A stretch of 64,000 nucleotides of DNA, from the NCBI GenBank assembly GCA_946699065.1, contig CAMPDV010001296.1, forward strand, positions 53,522 to 117,521, given 5' to 3'. Below are positions 36,701-44,563 of this stretch, in pieces. The notes under the pieces are model-generated. The model saw nothing but the letters and a program-made list of their open reading frames with translations. It had not been told where the DNA came from and searched no databases. A program made the translations under genes and the position numbers. The DNA is from Loxodes magnus (lineage: Eukaryota > Ciliophora > Karyorelictea > Loxodida > Loxodidae). The first letter of the stretch is position 1, and every line of letters starts with the position of its first letter.

Positions 36701-38660
36701 GACCATGAGTGGTCACACTAGTTATGTATTATCTGTGGCTATATCCAGTGATTCAGAGTTCATCGTATCGGGAAGTAGTGATAATACGGTGAGAATATGG
36801 GACGTCAAGACAGGTACCTGTAAGACTATGAGTGGTCACACTAGTTATGTATTATCTGTGGCTATATCCAGTGATTCAGAGTTCATCGTATCGGGAAGTT
36901 GTGATAATACGGTGAGACTATGGGACGTCAAGACAGGTACCTGTAAGACTATGAGTGGTCACACAAATTAGGTATGATCTGTGGCTATATCCAGTGATTC
37001 AGAGTTCATCGTATCGGGAAGTAGTGATGAGACGGTGAGACTATGGGACGTCAAGACAGGTACCTGTAAGACCATGAGTGGTCACACTAGTTATGTAAGA
37101 TCTGTGGCTATATCCAGTGATTCAGAGTTCATCGTATCGGGAAGTAGTGATGAGACGGTGAGACTATGGGACGTCAAGACAGGTACCTGTAAGACCATGA
37201 GTGGTCACACTAGTTAAGTATGATCTGTGGCTATATCCAGTGATTCAGAGTTCATCGTATCGGGAAGTGGAGATAATACGGTGAGACTATGGGACGTCAA
37301 GACAGGTACCAGTAAGACCATGAGTGGTCACACTAGTTATGTATTATCTGTGGCTATATCCAGTGATTCAGAGTTCATCGTATCGGGAAGTAGTGATGAG
37401 ACGGTGAGACTATGGGACGTCAAGACAGGTACCTGTAAGACCATGAGTGGTCACACTAGTTGTTTATCATCTGTGGCTATATCCAGTGATTCAGAGTTCA
37501 TCGTATCGGGAAGTTTAGATAAGACGGTGAGACTATGGGACGTCAAGACAGGTACCTGTAAGACCATGAGTGGTCACACAAATTAGGTATGATCTGTGGC
37601 TATATCCAGTGATTCAGAGTTCATCGTATCGGGAAGTAGTGATGAGACGGTGAGACTATGGGACGTCAAGACAGGTACCTGTAAGACTATGAGTGGTCAC
37701 ACAAATTAGGTATGATCTGTGGCTATATCCAGTGATTCAGAGTTCATCGTATCGGGAAGTAGTGATGAGACGGTGAGACTATGGGACGTCAAGACAGGTA
37801 CCTGTAAGACCATGAGTGGTCACACTAGTTAAGTATGATCTGTGGCTATATCCAGTGATTCAGAGTTCATCGTATCGGGAAGTGGAGATAATACGGTGAG
37901 ACTATGGGACGTCAAGACAGGTACCAGTAAGACCATGAGTGGTCACACTAGTTATGTATTATCTGTGGCTATATCCAGTGATTCAGAGTTCATCGTATCG
38001 GGAAGTAGTGATGAGACGGTGAGACTATGGGACGTCAAGACAGGTACCTGTAAGACCATGAGTGGTCACACTAGTTGTTTATCATCTGTGGCTATATCCA
38101 GTGATTCAGAGTTCATCGTATCGGGAAGTAGTGATGAGACGGTGAGACTATGGGACGTCAAGACAGGTACCTGTAAGACTATGAGTGGTCACACTAGTTA
38201 TGTATTATCTGTGGCTATATCCAGTGATTCAGAGTTCATCGTATCGGGAAGTTGTGATAATACGGTGAGACTATGGGACGTCAAGACAGGTACCAGTAAG
38301 ACCATGAGTGGTCACACTAGTTATGTAAGATCTGTGGCTATATCCAGTGATTCAGAGTTCATCGTATCGGGAAGTCATGATTATACGGTGAGAATATGGG
38401 ACGTCAAGACAGGTACCTGTAAGACCATGAGTGGTCACACTAGTTATGTATTATCTGTGGCTATATCCAGTGATTCAGAGTTCATCGTATCGGGAAGTAG
38501 TGATGAGACGGTGAGACTATTGGACGTCAAGACAGGTACCTGTAAGACCATGAGTGGTCACACTAGTCATGTATTATCTGTGGCTATATCCAGTAATTCA
38601 GAGTTCATCGTATCGGGAAGTTTAGATAAGACGGTGAGACTATGGGACGTCAAGACAGGT
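18736..38660 (+). CDS. WD40-repeat frame block 5 (longest unshifted block)
   Basis: About 162 WD40 units stay in one frame (codons at multiples of three) for almost 20 kb with no indel, which is notable for supposedly decaying DNA. Stop content is uneven. 18.9-21.1 kb and 25.0-28.6 kb are dense in TGA/TAG/TAA. The stretches 22221-23441, 24312-25040, 32553-33527, 33783-35003, 35997-36971 and 37842-38675 are open in the standard code for 242-406 codons. The part from about 26.5 kb on is a higher-order repeat. Most of the Trp23-to-Leu units lie here (20562, 20685, 20808, 21792, 22284, 38520). Leu-Asp-Lys units without the deletion occur near 23251, 26569, 27676, 34071 and 37515. With TGA=Trp and TAA/TAG=Gln the whole block is a single reading frame of about 6,640 codons. 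Confidence 0.5.
22221..23441 (+). CDS. 406-codon stop-free WD40 stretch (standard code)
   Basis: One of the two longest runs without any standard stop. It spans ten units, bounded by TGA at position 41 upstream and TAG at position 39 downstream. Blade variants in order are C-D-N (with Leu for Trp23), S-D-E, C-D-N, C-D-N, C-D-N, S-D-E, C-D-N, S-D-E, L-D-K, C-D-N. Position 41 is mostly Leu with some Arg and one Cys-Leu-Ser variant at 39-41. The first codon is GTG, which aligns with the invariant Val2 of every unit, so it is unlikely to be a true start. No ribosome-binding site or promoter-like change precedes it; the upstream bases are ordinary unit sequence. Ten repeats would exceed one seven-bladed propeller. 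Confidence 0.4.
   Translation: MAISSDSEFIVSGSCDNTVRLLDVKTGTCKTMSGHTSCLSSVAISSDSEFIVSGSSDETVRLWDVKTGTCKTMSGHTSYVLSVAISSDSEFIVSGSCDNTVRLWDVKTGTSKTMSGHTSYVRSVAISSDSEFIVSGSCDNTVRLWDVKTGTCKTMSGHTSYVLSVAISSDSEFIVSGSCDNTVRLWDVKTGTCKTMSGHTSYVLSVAISSDSEFIVSGSSDETVRLWDVKTGTCKTMSGHTSYVLSVAISSDSEFIVSGSCDNTVRLWDVKTGTCKTMSGHTSYVLSVAISSDSEFIVSGSSDETVRLWDVKTGTCKTMSGHTSYVLSVAISSDSEFIVSGSLDKTVRLWDVKTGTSKTMSGHTSYVRSVAISSDSEFIVSGSCDNTVRIWDVKTGTCKTMSGHTN
24061..24550 (+). repeat. Dispersed four-unit module, copy 1 of 4
   Basis: A unit ending TGT-TTA-TCA (Cys-Leu-Ser, TGT at 24177) is followed by D-D-L with Ser30, TGA, S-D-E, AGA, C-D-N with Ser30 and TTA. The same order recurs with TGT at 45818, 50000 and 53567. 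Offsets are 176, 34 and 29 units once the seven intervening 1-bp deletions are counted. Confidence 0.82.
32553..33527 (+). CDS. 324-codon stop-free WD40 stretch, first copy
   Basis: Eight units without a standard stop, bounded by TAG/TGA pairs. They run S-Y-E, G-D-N, C-D-N, C-D-N, S-D-E, H-D-Y, S-D-N, C-D-N. The second unit has TTG for GTG at position 2 (S-L-A instead of S-V-A, near 32676). That change recurs exactly 3,444 bp later in the stretch at 35997, so the two are copies of one segment (28 units apart). The apparent start is the invariant Val2 codon of a unit, not a convincing initiator. Confidence 0.4.
   Translation: MAISSDSEFIVSGSSYETVRLWDVKTGTCKTMSGHTSCLSSLAISSDSEFIVSGSGDNTVRLWDVKTGTCKTMSGHTSYVLSVAISSDSEFIVSGSCDNTVRLWDVKTGTCKTMSGHTSYVLSVAISSDSEFIVSGSCDNTVRLWDVKTGTCKTMSGHTSYVLSVAISSDSEFIVSGSSDETVRLWDVKTGTSKTMSGHTSYVRSVAISSDSEFIVSGSHDYTVRIWDVKTGTCKTMSGHTSYVLSVAISSDSEFIVSGSSDNTVRIWDVKTGTCKTMSGHTSYVLSVAISSDSEFIVSGSCDNTVRLWDVKTGTCKTMSGHTN
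33783..35003 (+). CDS. 406-codon stop-free WD40 stretch (standard code)
   Basis: Ten units without a standard stop, in the order G-D-N, S-D-E, L-D-K, G-D-N, C-D-N, C-D-N, S-D-E, H-D-Y, S-D-N, C-D-N. The last seven match the order seen at 32676-33527 and 36120-36971, so the stretch is a recombined copy of its neighbours. Two units carry TGT-TTA-TCA (Cys-Leu-Ser) at 39-41. The Leu-Asp-Lys unit here is intact (GGTACC), unlike the deleted copies elsewhere. The first codon is an invariant Val2 GTG, so a real translation start here is doubtful. Confidence 0.4.
   Translation: MAISSDSEFIVSGSGDNTVRLWDVKTGTSKTMSGHTSYVLSVAISSDSEFIVSGSSDETVRLWDVKTGTCKTMSGHTSCLSSVAISSDSEFIVSGSLDKTVRLWDVKTGTCKTMSGHTSCLSSVAISSDSEFIVSGSGDNTVRLWDVKTGTCKTMSGHTSYVLSVAISSDSEFIVSGSCDNTVRLWDVKTGTCKTMSGHTSYVLSVAISSDSEFIVSGSCDNTVRLWDVKTGTCKTMSGHTSYVLSVAISSDSEFIVSGSSDETVRLWDVKTGTSKTMSGHTSYVRSVAISSDSEFIVSGSHDYTVRIWDVKTGTCKTMSGHTSYVLSVAISSDSEFIVSGSSDNTVRIWDVKTGTCKTMSGHTSYVLSVAISSDSEFIVSGSCDNTVRLWDVKTGTCKTMSGHTN
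35997..36971 (+). CDS. 324-codon stop-free WD40 stretch, second copy
   Basis: This repeats the stretch at 32553-33527 unit for unit, including the rare S-L-A change in its second unit (near 36120). The 28-unit spacing (3,444 bp) is exact. Shared rare changes identify it as a segmental duplicate rather than independent assembly of the same unit order. It is bounded by aca-aat-TAG-gta-TGA junctions at both ends, as in the first copy. Confidence 0.4.
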   Translation: MAISSDSEFIVSGSSYETVRLWDVKTGTCKTMSGHTSCLSSLAISSDSEFIVSGSGDNTVRLWDVKTGTCKTMSGHTSYVLSVAISSDSEFIVSGSCDNTVRLWDVKTGTCKTMSGHTSYVLSVAISSDSEFIVSGSCDNTVRLWDVKTGTCKTMSGHTSYVLSVAISSDSEFIVSGSSDETVRLWDVKTGTSKTMSGHTSYVRSVAISSDSEFIVSGSHDYTVRIWDVKTGTCKTMSGHTSYVLSVAISSDSEFIVSGSSDNTVRIWDVKTGTCKTMSGHTSYVLSVAISSDSEFIVSGSCDNTVRLWDVKTGTCKTMSGHTN

Positions 38661-38665
38661 ACTGT
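38658..38665 (+). other. Recurrent GGTACC-to-GGTAC deletion, copy 3 (Leu-Asp-Lys unit)
   Basis: Identical to copy 2 in lesion, in the AAT at position 7 and in the downstream Tyr-Ala unit. The preceding unit has the same Trp23-to-Leu change (38520, compared with 18595). This copy ends the longest frame block. Confidence 0.93.
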
Positions 38666-40504
38666 AAGACCATGAGTGGTCACACTAATTATGTATATGC
38701 TGTGGCTATATCCAGTGATTCAGAGTTCATCGTATCGGGAAGTGCAGATTTGACGGTGAGACTATGGGACGTCAAGACAGGTACCTGTAAGACTATGAGT
38801 GGTCACACAAATTAGGTATGATCTGTGGCTATATCCAGTGATTCAGAGTTCATCGTATCGGGAAGTAGTGATGAGACGGTGAGACTATGGGACGTCAAGA
38901 CAGGTACCTGTAAGACCATGAGTGGTCACACTAGTTATGTATGATCTGTGGCTATATCCAGTGATTCAGAGTTCATCGTATCGGGAAGTTGTGATAATAC
39001 GGTGAGACTATGGGACGTCAAGACAGGTACCTGTAAGACCATGAGTGGTCACACTAGTTATGTATTATCTGTGGCTATATCCAGTGATTCAGAGTTCATC
39101 GTATCGGGAAGTTGTGATAATACGGTGAGACTATGGGACGTCAAGACAGGTACCTGTAAGACTATGAGTGGTCACACTAGTTATGTATTATCTGTGGCTA
39201 TATCCAGTGATTCAGAGTTCATCGTATCGGGAAGTAGTGATGAGACGGTGAGACTATGGGACGTCAAGACAGGTACCTGTAAGACTATGAGTGGTCACAC
39301 TAGTTATGTATTATCTGTGGCTATATCCAGTGATTCAGAGTTCATCGTATCGGGAAGTTGTGATAATACGGTGAGACTATGGGACGTCAAGACAGGTACC
39401 TGTAAGACCATGAGTGGTCACACTAGTTATGTATTATCTGTGGCTATATCCAGTGATTCAGAGTTCATCGTATCGGGAAGTAGTGATGAGACGGTGAGAC
39501 TATGGGACGTCAAGACAGGTACCTGTAAGACTATGAGTGGTCACACTAGTTATGTATTATCTGTGGCTATATCCAGTGATTCAGAGTTCATCGTATCGGG
39601 AAGTTTAGATGAGACGGTGAGACTATGGGACGTCAAGACAGGTACCTGTAAGACCATGAGTGGTCACACTAGTTATGTATGATCTGTGGCTATATCCAGT
39701 GATTCAGAGTTCATCGTATCGGGAAGTTGTGATAATACGGTGAGACTATGGGACGTCAAGACAGGTACCTGTAAGACCATGAGTGGTCACACTAGTTATG
39801 TATTATCTGTGGCTATATCCAGTGATTCAGAGTTCATCGTATCGGGAAGTTGTGATAATACGGTGAGACTATGGGACGTCAAGACAGGTACCTGTAAGAC
39901 TATGAGTGGTCACACTAGTTATGTATTATCTGTGGCTATATCCAGTGATTCAGAGTTCATCGTATCGGGAAGTAGTGATGAGACGGTGAGACTATGGGAC
40001 GTCAAGACAGGTACCTGTAAGACTATGAGTGGTCACACTAGTTATGTATTATCTGTGGCTATATCCAGTGATTCAGAGTTCATCGTATCGGGAAGTTGTG
40101 ATAATACGGTGAGACTATGGGACGTCAAGACAGGTACCTGTAAGACCATGAGTGGTCACACTAGTTATGTATTATCTGTGGCTATATCCAGTGATTCAGA
40201 GTTCATCGTATCGGGAAGTTGTGATAATACGGTGAGACTATGGGACGTCAAGACAGGTACCTGTAAGACCATGAGTGGTCACACTAGTTATGTATTATCT
40301 GTGGCTATATCCAGTGATTCAGAGTTCATCGTATCGGGAAGTTTAGATGAGACGGTGAGACTATGGGACGTAAAGACAGGTACCAGTAAGACCATGAGTG
40401 GTCACACTAGTTATGTAAGATCTGTGGCTATATCCAGTGATTCAGAGTTCATCGTATCGGGAAGTTTAGATAAGACGGTGAGACTATGGGACGTCAAGAC
40501 AGGT
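38661..40504 (+). CDS. WD40-repeat frame block 6, nearly stop-free
   Basis: Fifteen WD40 units lie in the frame with codons at 2 modulo 3, between two GGTAC deletions. From 38948 to the end only one TGA (39680-39682) interrupts the standard code, giving runs of 244 and 277 codons. Units alternate C-D-N and S-D-E, with TTA (Leu) at 41. A six-unit set is duplicated in tandem. One unit has GTA for GTC at Val25 (about 40371), a synonymous change. The block begins with a unit having AAT-TAT at 38-39 and TAT-GCT at 41-1 (Tyr-Ala), a combination also seen after the deletion at 18.74 kb, so the deletion and its downstream neighbour were copied together. Confidence 0.47.
38948..40423 (+). repeat. Tandem duplication of a six-unit segment (738 bp)
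   Basis: Units starting at 38948 and 39686 run C-D-N, C-D-N, S-D-E, C-D-N, then S-D-E or C-D-N, then L-D-E, including the same ACC/ACT choices at Thr32 in the first four units. The fifth unit differs between copies. A single TGA at position 41 marks the junction. Confidence 0.85.
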
Positions 40505-40509
40505 ACTGT
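40502..40509 (+). other. Recurrent GGTACC-to-GGTAC deletion, copy 4 (Leu-Asp-Lys unit)
   Basis: Same lesion, 15 units after copy 3. The unit has the normal S-S-D-S, so it differs from copies 2 and 3 at position 7. Confidence 0.93.
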
Positions 40510-41610
40510 AAGACCATGAGTGGTCACACTAGTTATGTATGATCTGTGGCTATATCCAGTGATTCAGAGTTCATCGTATCGGGAAGTCATGATTATACGG
40601 TGAGACTATGGGACGTCAAGACAGGTACCAGTAAGACCATGAGTGGTCACACTAGTTATGTATTATCTGTGGCTATATCCAGTGATTCAGAGTTCATCGT
40701 ATCGGGAAGTGATGATTTGACGGTGAGAATATGGGACGTCAAGACAGGTACCTGTAAGACCATGAGTGGTCACACTAGTTATGTATGATCTGTGGCTATA
40801 TCCAGTGATTCAGAGTTCATCGTATCGGGAAGTTGTGATAATACGGTGAGACTATGGGACGTCAAGACAGGTACCAGTAAGACCATGAGTGGTCACACTA
40901 GTTATGTAAGATCTGTGGCTATATCCAGTGATTCAGAGTTCATCGTATCGGGAAGTCATGATTATACGGTGAGAATATGGGACGTCAAGACAGGTACCTG
41001 TAAGACCATGAGTGGTCACACTAGTTATGTATTATCTGTGGCTATATCCAGTGATTCAGAGTTCATCGTATCGGGAAGTTGTGATAATACGGTGAGACTA
41101 TGGGACGTCAAGACAGGTACCTGTAAGACCATGAGTGGTCACACTAGTTATGTATTATCTGTGGCTATATCCAGTGATTCAGAGTTCATCGTATCGGGAA
41201 GTTGTGATAATACGGTGAGACTATGGGACGTCAAGACAGGTACCTGTAAGACTATGAGTGGTCACACTAGTTATGTATTATCTGTGGCTATATCCAGTGA
41301 TTCAGAGTTCATCGTATCGGGAAGTAGTGATGAGACGGTGAGACTATGGGACGTCAAGACAGGTACCTGTAAGACTATGAGTGGTCACACTAGTTATGTA
41401 TTATCTGTGGCTATATCCAGTGATTCAGAGTTCATCGTATCGGGAAGTTTAGATAAGACGGTGAGACTATGGGACGTCAAGACAGGTACCAGTAAGACCA
41501 TGAGTGGTCACACTAGTTATGTAAGATCTGTGGCTATATCCAGTGATTCAGAGTTCATCGTATCGGGAAGTTTAGATAAGACGGTGAGACTATGGGACGT
41601 CAAGACAGGT
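40505..41610 (+). CDS. WD40-repeat frame block 7
   Basis: Nine WD40 units lie in frame 1 between identical GGTAC deletions. Two TGA codons occur near the start (before 40546 and 40792), then eight units are open in the standard code (40792-41610). Blade order is H-D-Y, D-D-L, C-D-N, H-D-Y, C-D-N, C-D-N, S-D-E, L-D-K, L-D-K. The final Leu-Asp-Lys pair, the first intact and the second deleted, recurs at the ends of the blocks closing at 42716 and 44436. This shows that the pair was amplified as a package. Confidence 0.44.
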
Positions 41611-41615
41611 ACTGT
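41608..41615 (+). other. Recurrent GGTACC-to-GGTAC deletion, copy 5 (Leu-Asp-Lys unit)
   Basis: Same lesion, nine units after copy 4 and immediately after an intact Leu-Asp-Lys unit. Confidence 0.93.
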
Positions 41616-42716
41616 AAGACCATGAGTGGTCACACTAGTTATGTAAGATCTGTGGCTATATCCAGTGATTCAGAGTTCATCGTATCGGGAAGTGGAGATA
41701 ATACGGTGAGACTATGGGACGTCAAGACAGGTACCTGTAAGACCATGAGTGGTCACACTAGTTATGTATGATCTGTGGCTATATCCAATGATTCAGAGTT
41801 CATCGTATCGGGAAGTGGAGATAATACGGTGAGACTATGGGACGTCAAGACAGGTACCTGTAAGACCATGAGTGGTCACACTAGTTATGTAAGATCTGTG
41901 GCTATATCCAGTGATTCAGAGTTCATCGTATCGGGAAGTAGTGATTTGACGGTGAGACTATGGGACGTCAAGACAGGTACCTGTAAGACCATGAGTGGTC
42001 ACACAAATTAGGTATGATCTGTGGCTATATCCAGTGATTCAGAGTTCATTGTATCGGGAAGTGGAGATAATACGGTGAGACTATGGGACGTCAAGACAGG
42101 TACCTGTAAGACCATGAGTGGTCACACTAGTTATGTATGATCTGTGGCTATATCCAATGATTCAGAGTTCATCGTATCGGGAAGTGATGATTTGACGGTG
42201 AGAATATGGGACGTCAAGACAGGTACCTGTAAGACCATGAGTGGTCACACTAGTTATGTATGATCTGTGGCTATATCCAATGATTCAGAGTTCATCGTAT
42301 CGGGAAGTAGTGATGAGACGGTGAGACTATGGGACGTCAAGACAGGTACCTGTAAGACCATGAGTGGTCACACTAGTTATGTATTATCTGTGGCTATATC
42401 CAGTGATTCAGAGTTCATCGTATCGGGAAGTAGTGATTTGACGGTGAGACTATGGGACGTCAAGACAGGTACCTGTAAGACCATGAGTGGTCACACTAGT
42501 TATGTATGATTTGTGGCTATATCCAGTGATTCAGAGTTCATCGTATCGGGAAGTTTAGATAAGACGGTGAGACTATGGGACGTCAAGACAGGTACCAGTA
42601 AGACCATGAGTGGTCACACTAGTTATGTATTATCTGTGGCTATATCCAGTGATTCAGAGTTCATCGTATCGGGAAGTTTAGATAAGACGGTGAGACTATG
42701 GGACGTCAAGACAGGT
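41611..42716 (+). CDS. WD40-repeat frame block 8
   Basis: Nine WD40 units are read with codons at multiples of three. Three of them have AAT for AGT at position 6 (I-S-N-D), near 41787, 42156 and 42279. The only other such unit I noticed is near 43876, so this is a local variant. TGA codons interrupt the standard code several times. One unit has TTT for TCT at position 1 (about 42510, Ser to Phe). The block ends with an intact Leu-Asp-Lys unit followed by a deleted one. Confidence 0.42.
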
Positions 42717-42721
42717 ACTGT
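42714..42721 (+). other. Recurrent GGTACC-to-GGTAC deletion, copy 6 (Leu-Asp-Lys unit)
   Basis: Same lesion, nine units after copy 5, again paired with an intact Leu-Asp-Lys unit just upstream. Confidence 0.93.
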
Positions 42722-43699
42722 AAGACCATGAGTGGTCACACTAGTTATGTATGATCTGTGGCTATATCCAGTGATTCAGAGTTCATCGTATCGGGAAGTG
42801 GAGATAATACGGTGAGACTATGGGACGTCAAGACAGGTACCAGTAAGACCATGAGTGGTCACACTAGTTATGTATGATCTGTGGCTATATCCAGTGATTC
42901 AGAGTTCATCGTATCGGGAAGTAGTGATGAGACGGTGAGACTATGGGACGTCAAGACAGGTACCTGTAAGACTATGAGTGGTCACACTAGTTATGTATTA
43001 TCTGTGGCTATATCCAGTGATTCAGAGTTCATCGTATCGGGAAGTTTAGATGAGACGGTGAGACTATGGGACGTCAAGACAGGTACCAGTAAGACCATGA
43101 GTGGTCACACTAGTTATGTAAGATCTGTGGCTATATCCAGTGATTCAGAGTTCATCGTATCGGGAAGTAGTGATGAGACGGTGAGACTATGGGACGTCAA
43201 GACAGGTACCTGTAAGACTATGAGTGGTCACACTAGTTATGTATGATCTGTGGCTATATCCAGTGATTCAGAGTTCATCGTATCGGGAAGTAGTGATGAG
43301 ACGGTGAGACTATGGGACGTCAAGACAGGTACCTGTAAGACTATGAGTGGTCACACTAGTTATGTATTATCTGTGGCTATATCCAGTGATTCAGAGTTCA
43401 TCGTATCGGGAAGTAGTGATGAGACGGTGAGAATATGGGACGTCAAGACAGGTACCTGTAAGACCATGAGTGGTCACACTAGTTAAGTATGATCTGTGGC
43501 TATATCCAGTGATTCAGAGTTCATCGTATCGGGAAGTAGTGATGAGACGGTGAGACTATGGGACGTCAAGACAGGTACCTGTAAGACCATGAGTGGTCAC
43601 ACTAGTTATGTAAGATCTGTGGCTATATCCAGTGATTCAGAGTTCATCGTATCGGGAAGTTTAGATAAGACGGTGAGACTATGGGACGTCAAGACAGGT
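42717..43699 (+). CDS. WD40-repeat frame block 9
   Basis: Eight WD40 units lie in the frame with codons at 2 modulo 3 between GGTAC deletions. Most are S-D-E units; one is L-D-E and the last is the deleted L-D-K. Standard-code runs are 78-121 codons, broken by TGA at position 41 and one TAA-gta-TGA junction before 43496. Thr32 is ACT in several units, linking them to the central subfamily. Confidence 0.42.
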
Positions 43700-43704
43700 A
43701 CTGT
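43697..43704 (+). other. Recurrent GGTACC-to-GGTAC deletion, copy 7 (Leu-Asp-Lys unit)
   Basis: Same lesion, eight units after copy 6. Here the upstream neighbour is an S-D-E unit and the downstream junction is AGT-TAA-GTA-TGA. Confidence 0.93.
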
Positions 43705-44436
43705 AAGACCATGAGTGGTCACACTAGTTAAGTATGATCTGTGGCTATATCCAGTGATTCAGAGTTCATTGTATCGGGAAGTGGAGATAATACGGTGAGA
43801 CTATGGGACGTCAAGACAGGTACCTGTAAGACCATGAGTGGTCACACTAGTTATGTATGATCTGTGGCTATATCCAATGATTCAGAGTTCATCGTATCGG
43901 GAAGTGGAGATAATACGGTGAGACTATGGGACGTCAAGACAGGTACCAGTAAGACCATGAGTGGTCACACTAGTTATGTAAGATCTGTGGCTATATCCAG
44001 TGATTCAGAGTTCATCGTATCGGGAAGTAGTGATTTGACGGTGAGACTATGGGACGTCAAGACAGGTACCTGTAAGACCATGAGTGGTCACACAAATTAG
44101 GTATGATCTGTGGCTATATCCAGTGATTCAGAGTTCATCGTATCGGGAAGTAGTGATGAGACGGTGAGACTATGGGACGTCAAGACAGGTACCTGTAAGA
44201 CCATGAGTGGTCACACTAGTTATGTATTATCTGTGGCTATATCCAGTGATTCAGAGTTCATCGTATCGGGAAGTTTAGATAAGACGGTGAGACTATGGGA
44301 CGTCAAGACAGGTACCAGTAAGACCATGAGTGGTCACACTAGTTATGTAAGATCTGTGGCTATATCCAGTGATTCAGAGTTCATCGTATCGGGAAGTTTA
44401 GATAAGACGGTGAGACTATGGGACGTCAAGACAGGT
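43700..44436 (+). CDS. WD40-repeat frame block 10
   Basis: Six WD40 units lie in frame 1. The order is G-D-N, G-D-N (with the I-S-N-D variant), S-D-L, S-D-E, L-D-K, L-D-K. The block ends at another GGTAC deletion. Its first three units (G-D-N, then G-D-N with I-S-N-D, then S-D-L) parallel the start of the block at 41611, which supports a copied segment. TAG and TGA interrupt the standard-code frame in three places. Confidence 0.42.
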
Positions 44437-44441
44437 ACTGT
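44434..44441 (+). other. Recurrent GGTACC-to-GGTAC deletion, copy 8 (Leu-Asp-Lys unit)
   Basis: Same lesion, six units after copy 7, again after an intact Leu-Asp-Lys unit. Confidence 0.93.
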
Positions 44442-44558
44442 AAGACCATGAGTGGTCACACTAGTTATGTATGATCTGTGGCTATATCCAGTGATTCAGA
44501 GTTCATCGTATCGGGAAGTTTAGATAAGACGGTGAGACTATGGGACGTCAAGACAGGT
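44437..44558 (+). CDS. WD40-repeat frame block 11 (single unit between two deletions)
   Basis: A single 122-bp unit of the Leu-Asp-Lys type lies between two GGTAC deletions one unit apart. It is a direct tandem copy of the deleted unit. The WD40 frame (codons at multiples of three) survives for only this unit. It contains TGA at position 41. A tandem copy of a broken unit is easier to explain by slippage or unequal crossover than by selection on its protein. Confidence 0.4.
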
Positions 44559-44563
44559 ACTGT
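44556..44563 (+). other. Recurrent GGTACC-to-GGTAC deletion, copy 9 (Leu-Asp-Lys unit)
   Basis: Same lesion one unit after copy 8; the two 122-bp units stand in direct tandem. No further copy was seen downstream of this point. Confidence 0.93.

Larger units (their letters stand above)
26557..38680 (+). repeat. Higher-order repeat region with 9-, 12-, 16- and 28-unit periods
   Basis: Rare markers recur at exact multiples of 123 bp. The Lys-Asn-Met variant (AAG-AAT-ATG) starts at 27351, 28458, 30426, 32394 and 35838, with offsets of 9, 16, 16 and 28 units. The A-D-N unit starts at 26772, 27879 and 29847 (9 and 16 units). The S-L-A unit occurs near 32676 and 36120 (28 units). The G-D-N run at 33783, 35259 and 37227 gives 12 and 16 units. 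The S-Y-E unit recurs at 26280, 27510, 28617, 30585, 32553 and 35997. Copies are mosaics: runs match, then switch to another order, as expected from repeated unequal exchange. No indel occurs inside this region before 38662. Confidence 0.9.

Noticed and set aside
16397-44563. The GGTAC deletions as sequencing errors
   Set aside because: All nine fall on the same unit type and none on the several hundred other GGTACC sites, which random CC-to-C errors would not do.
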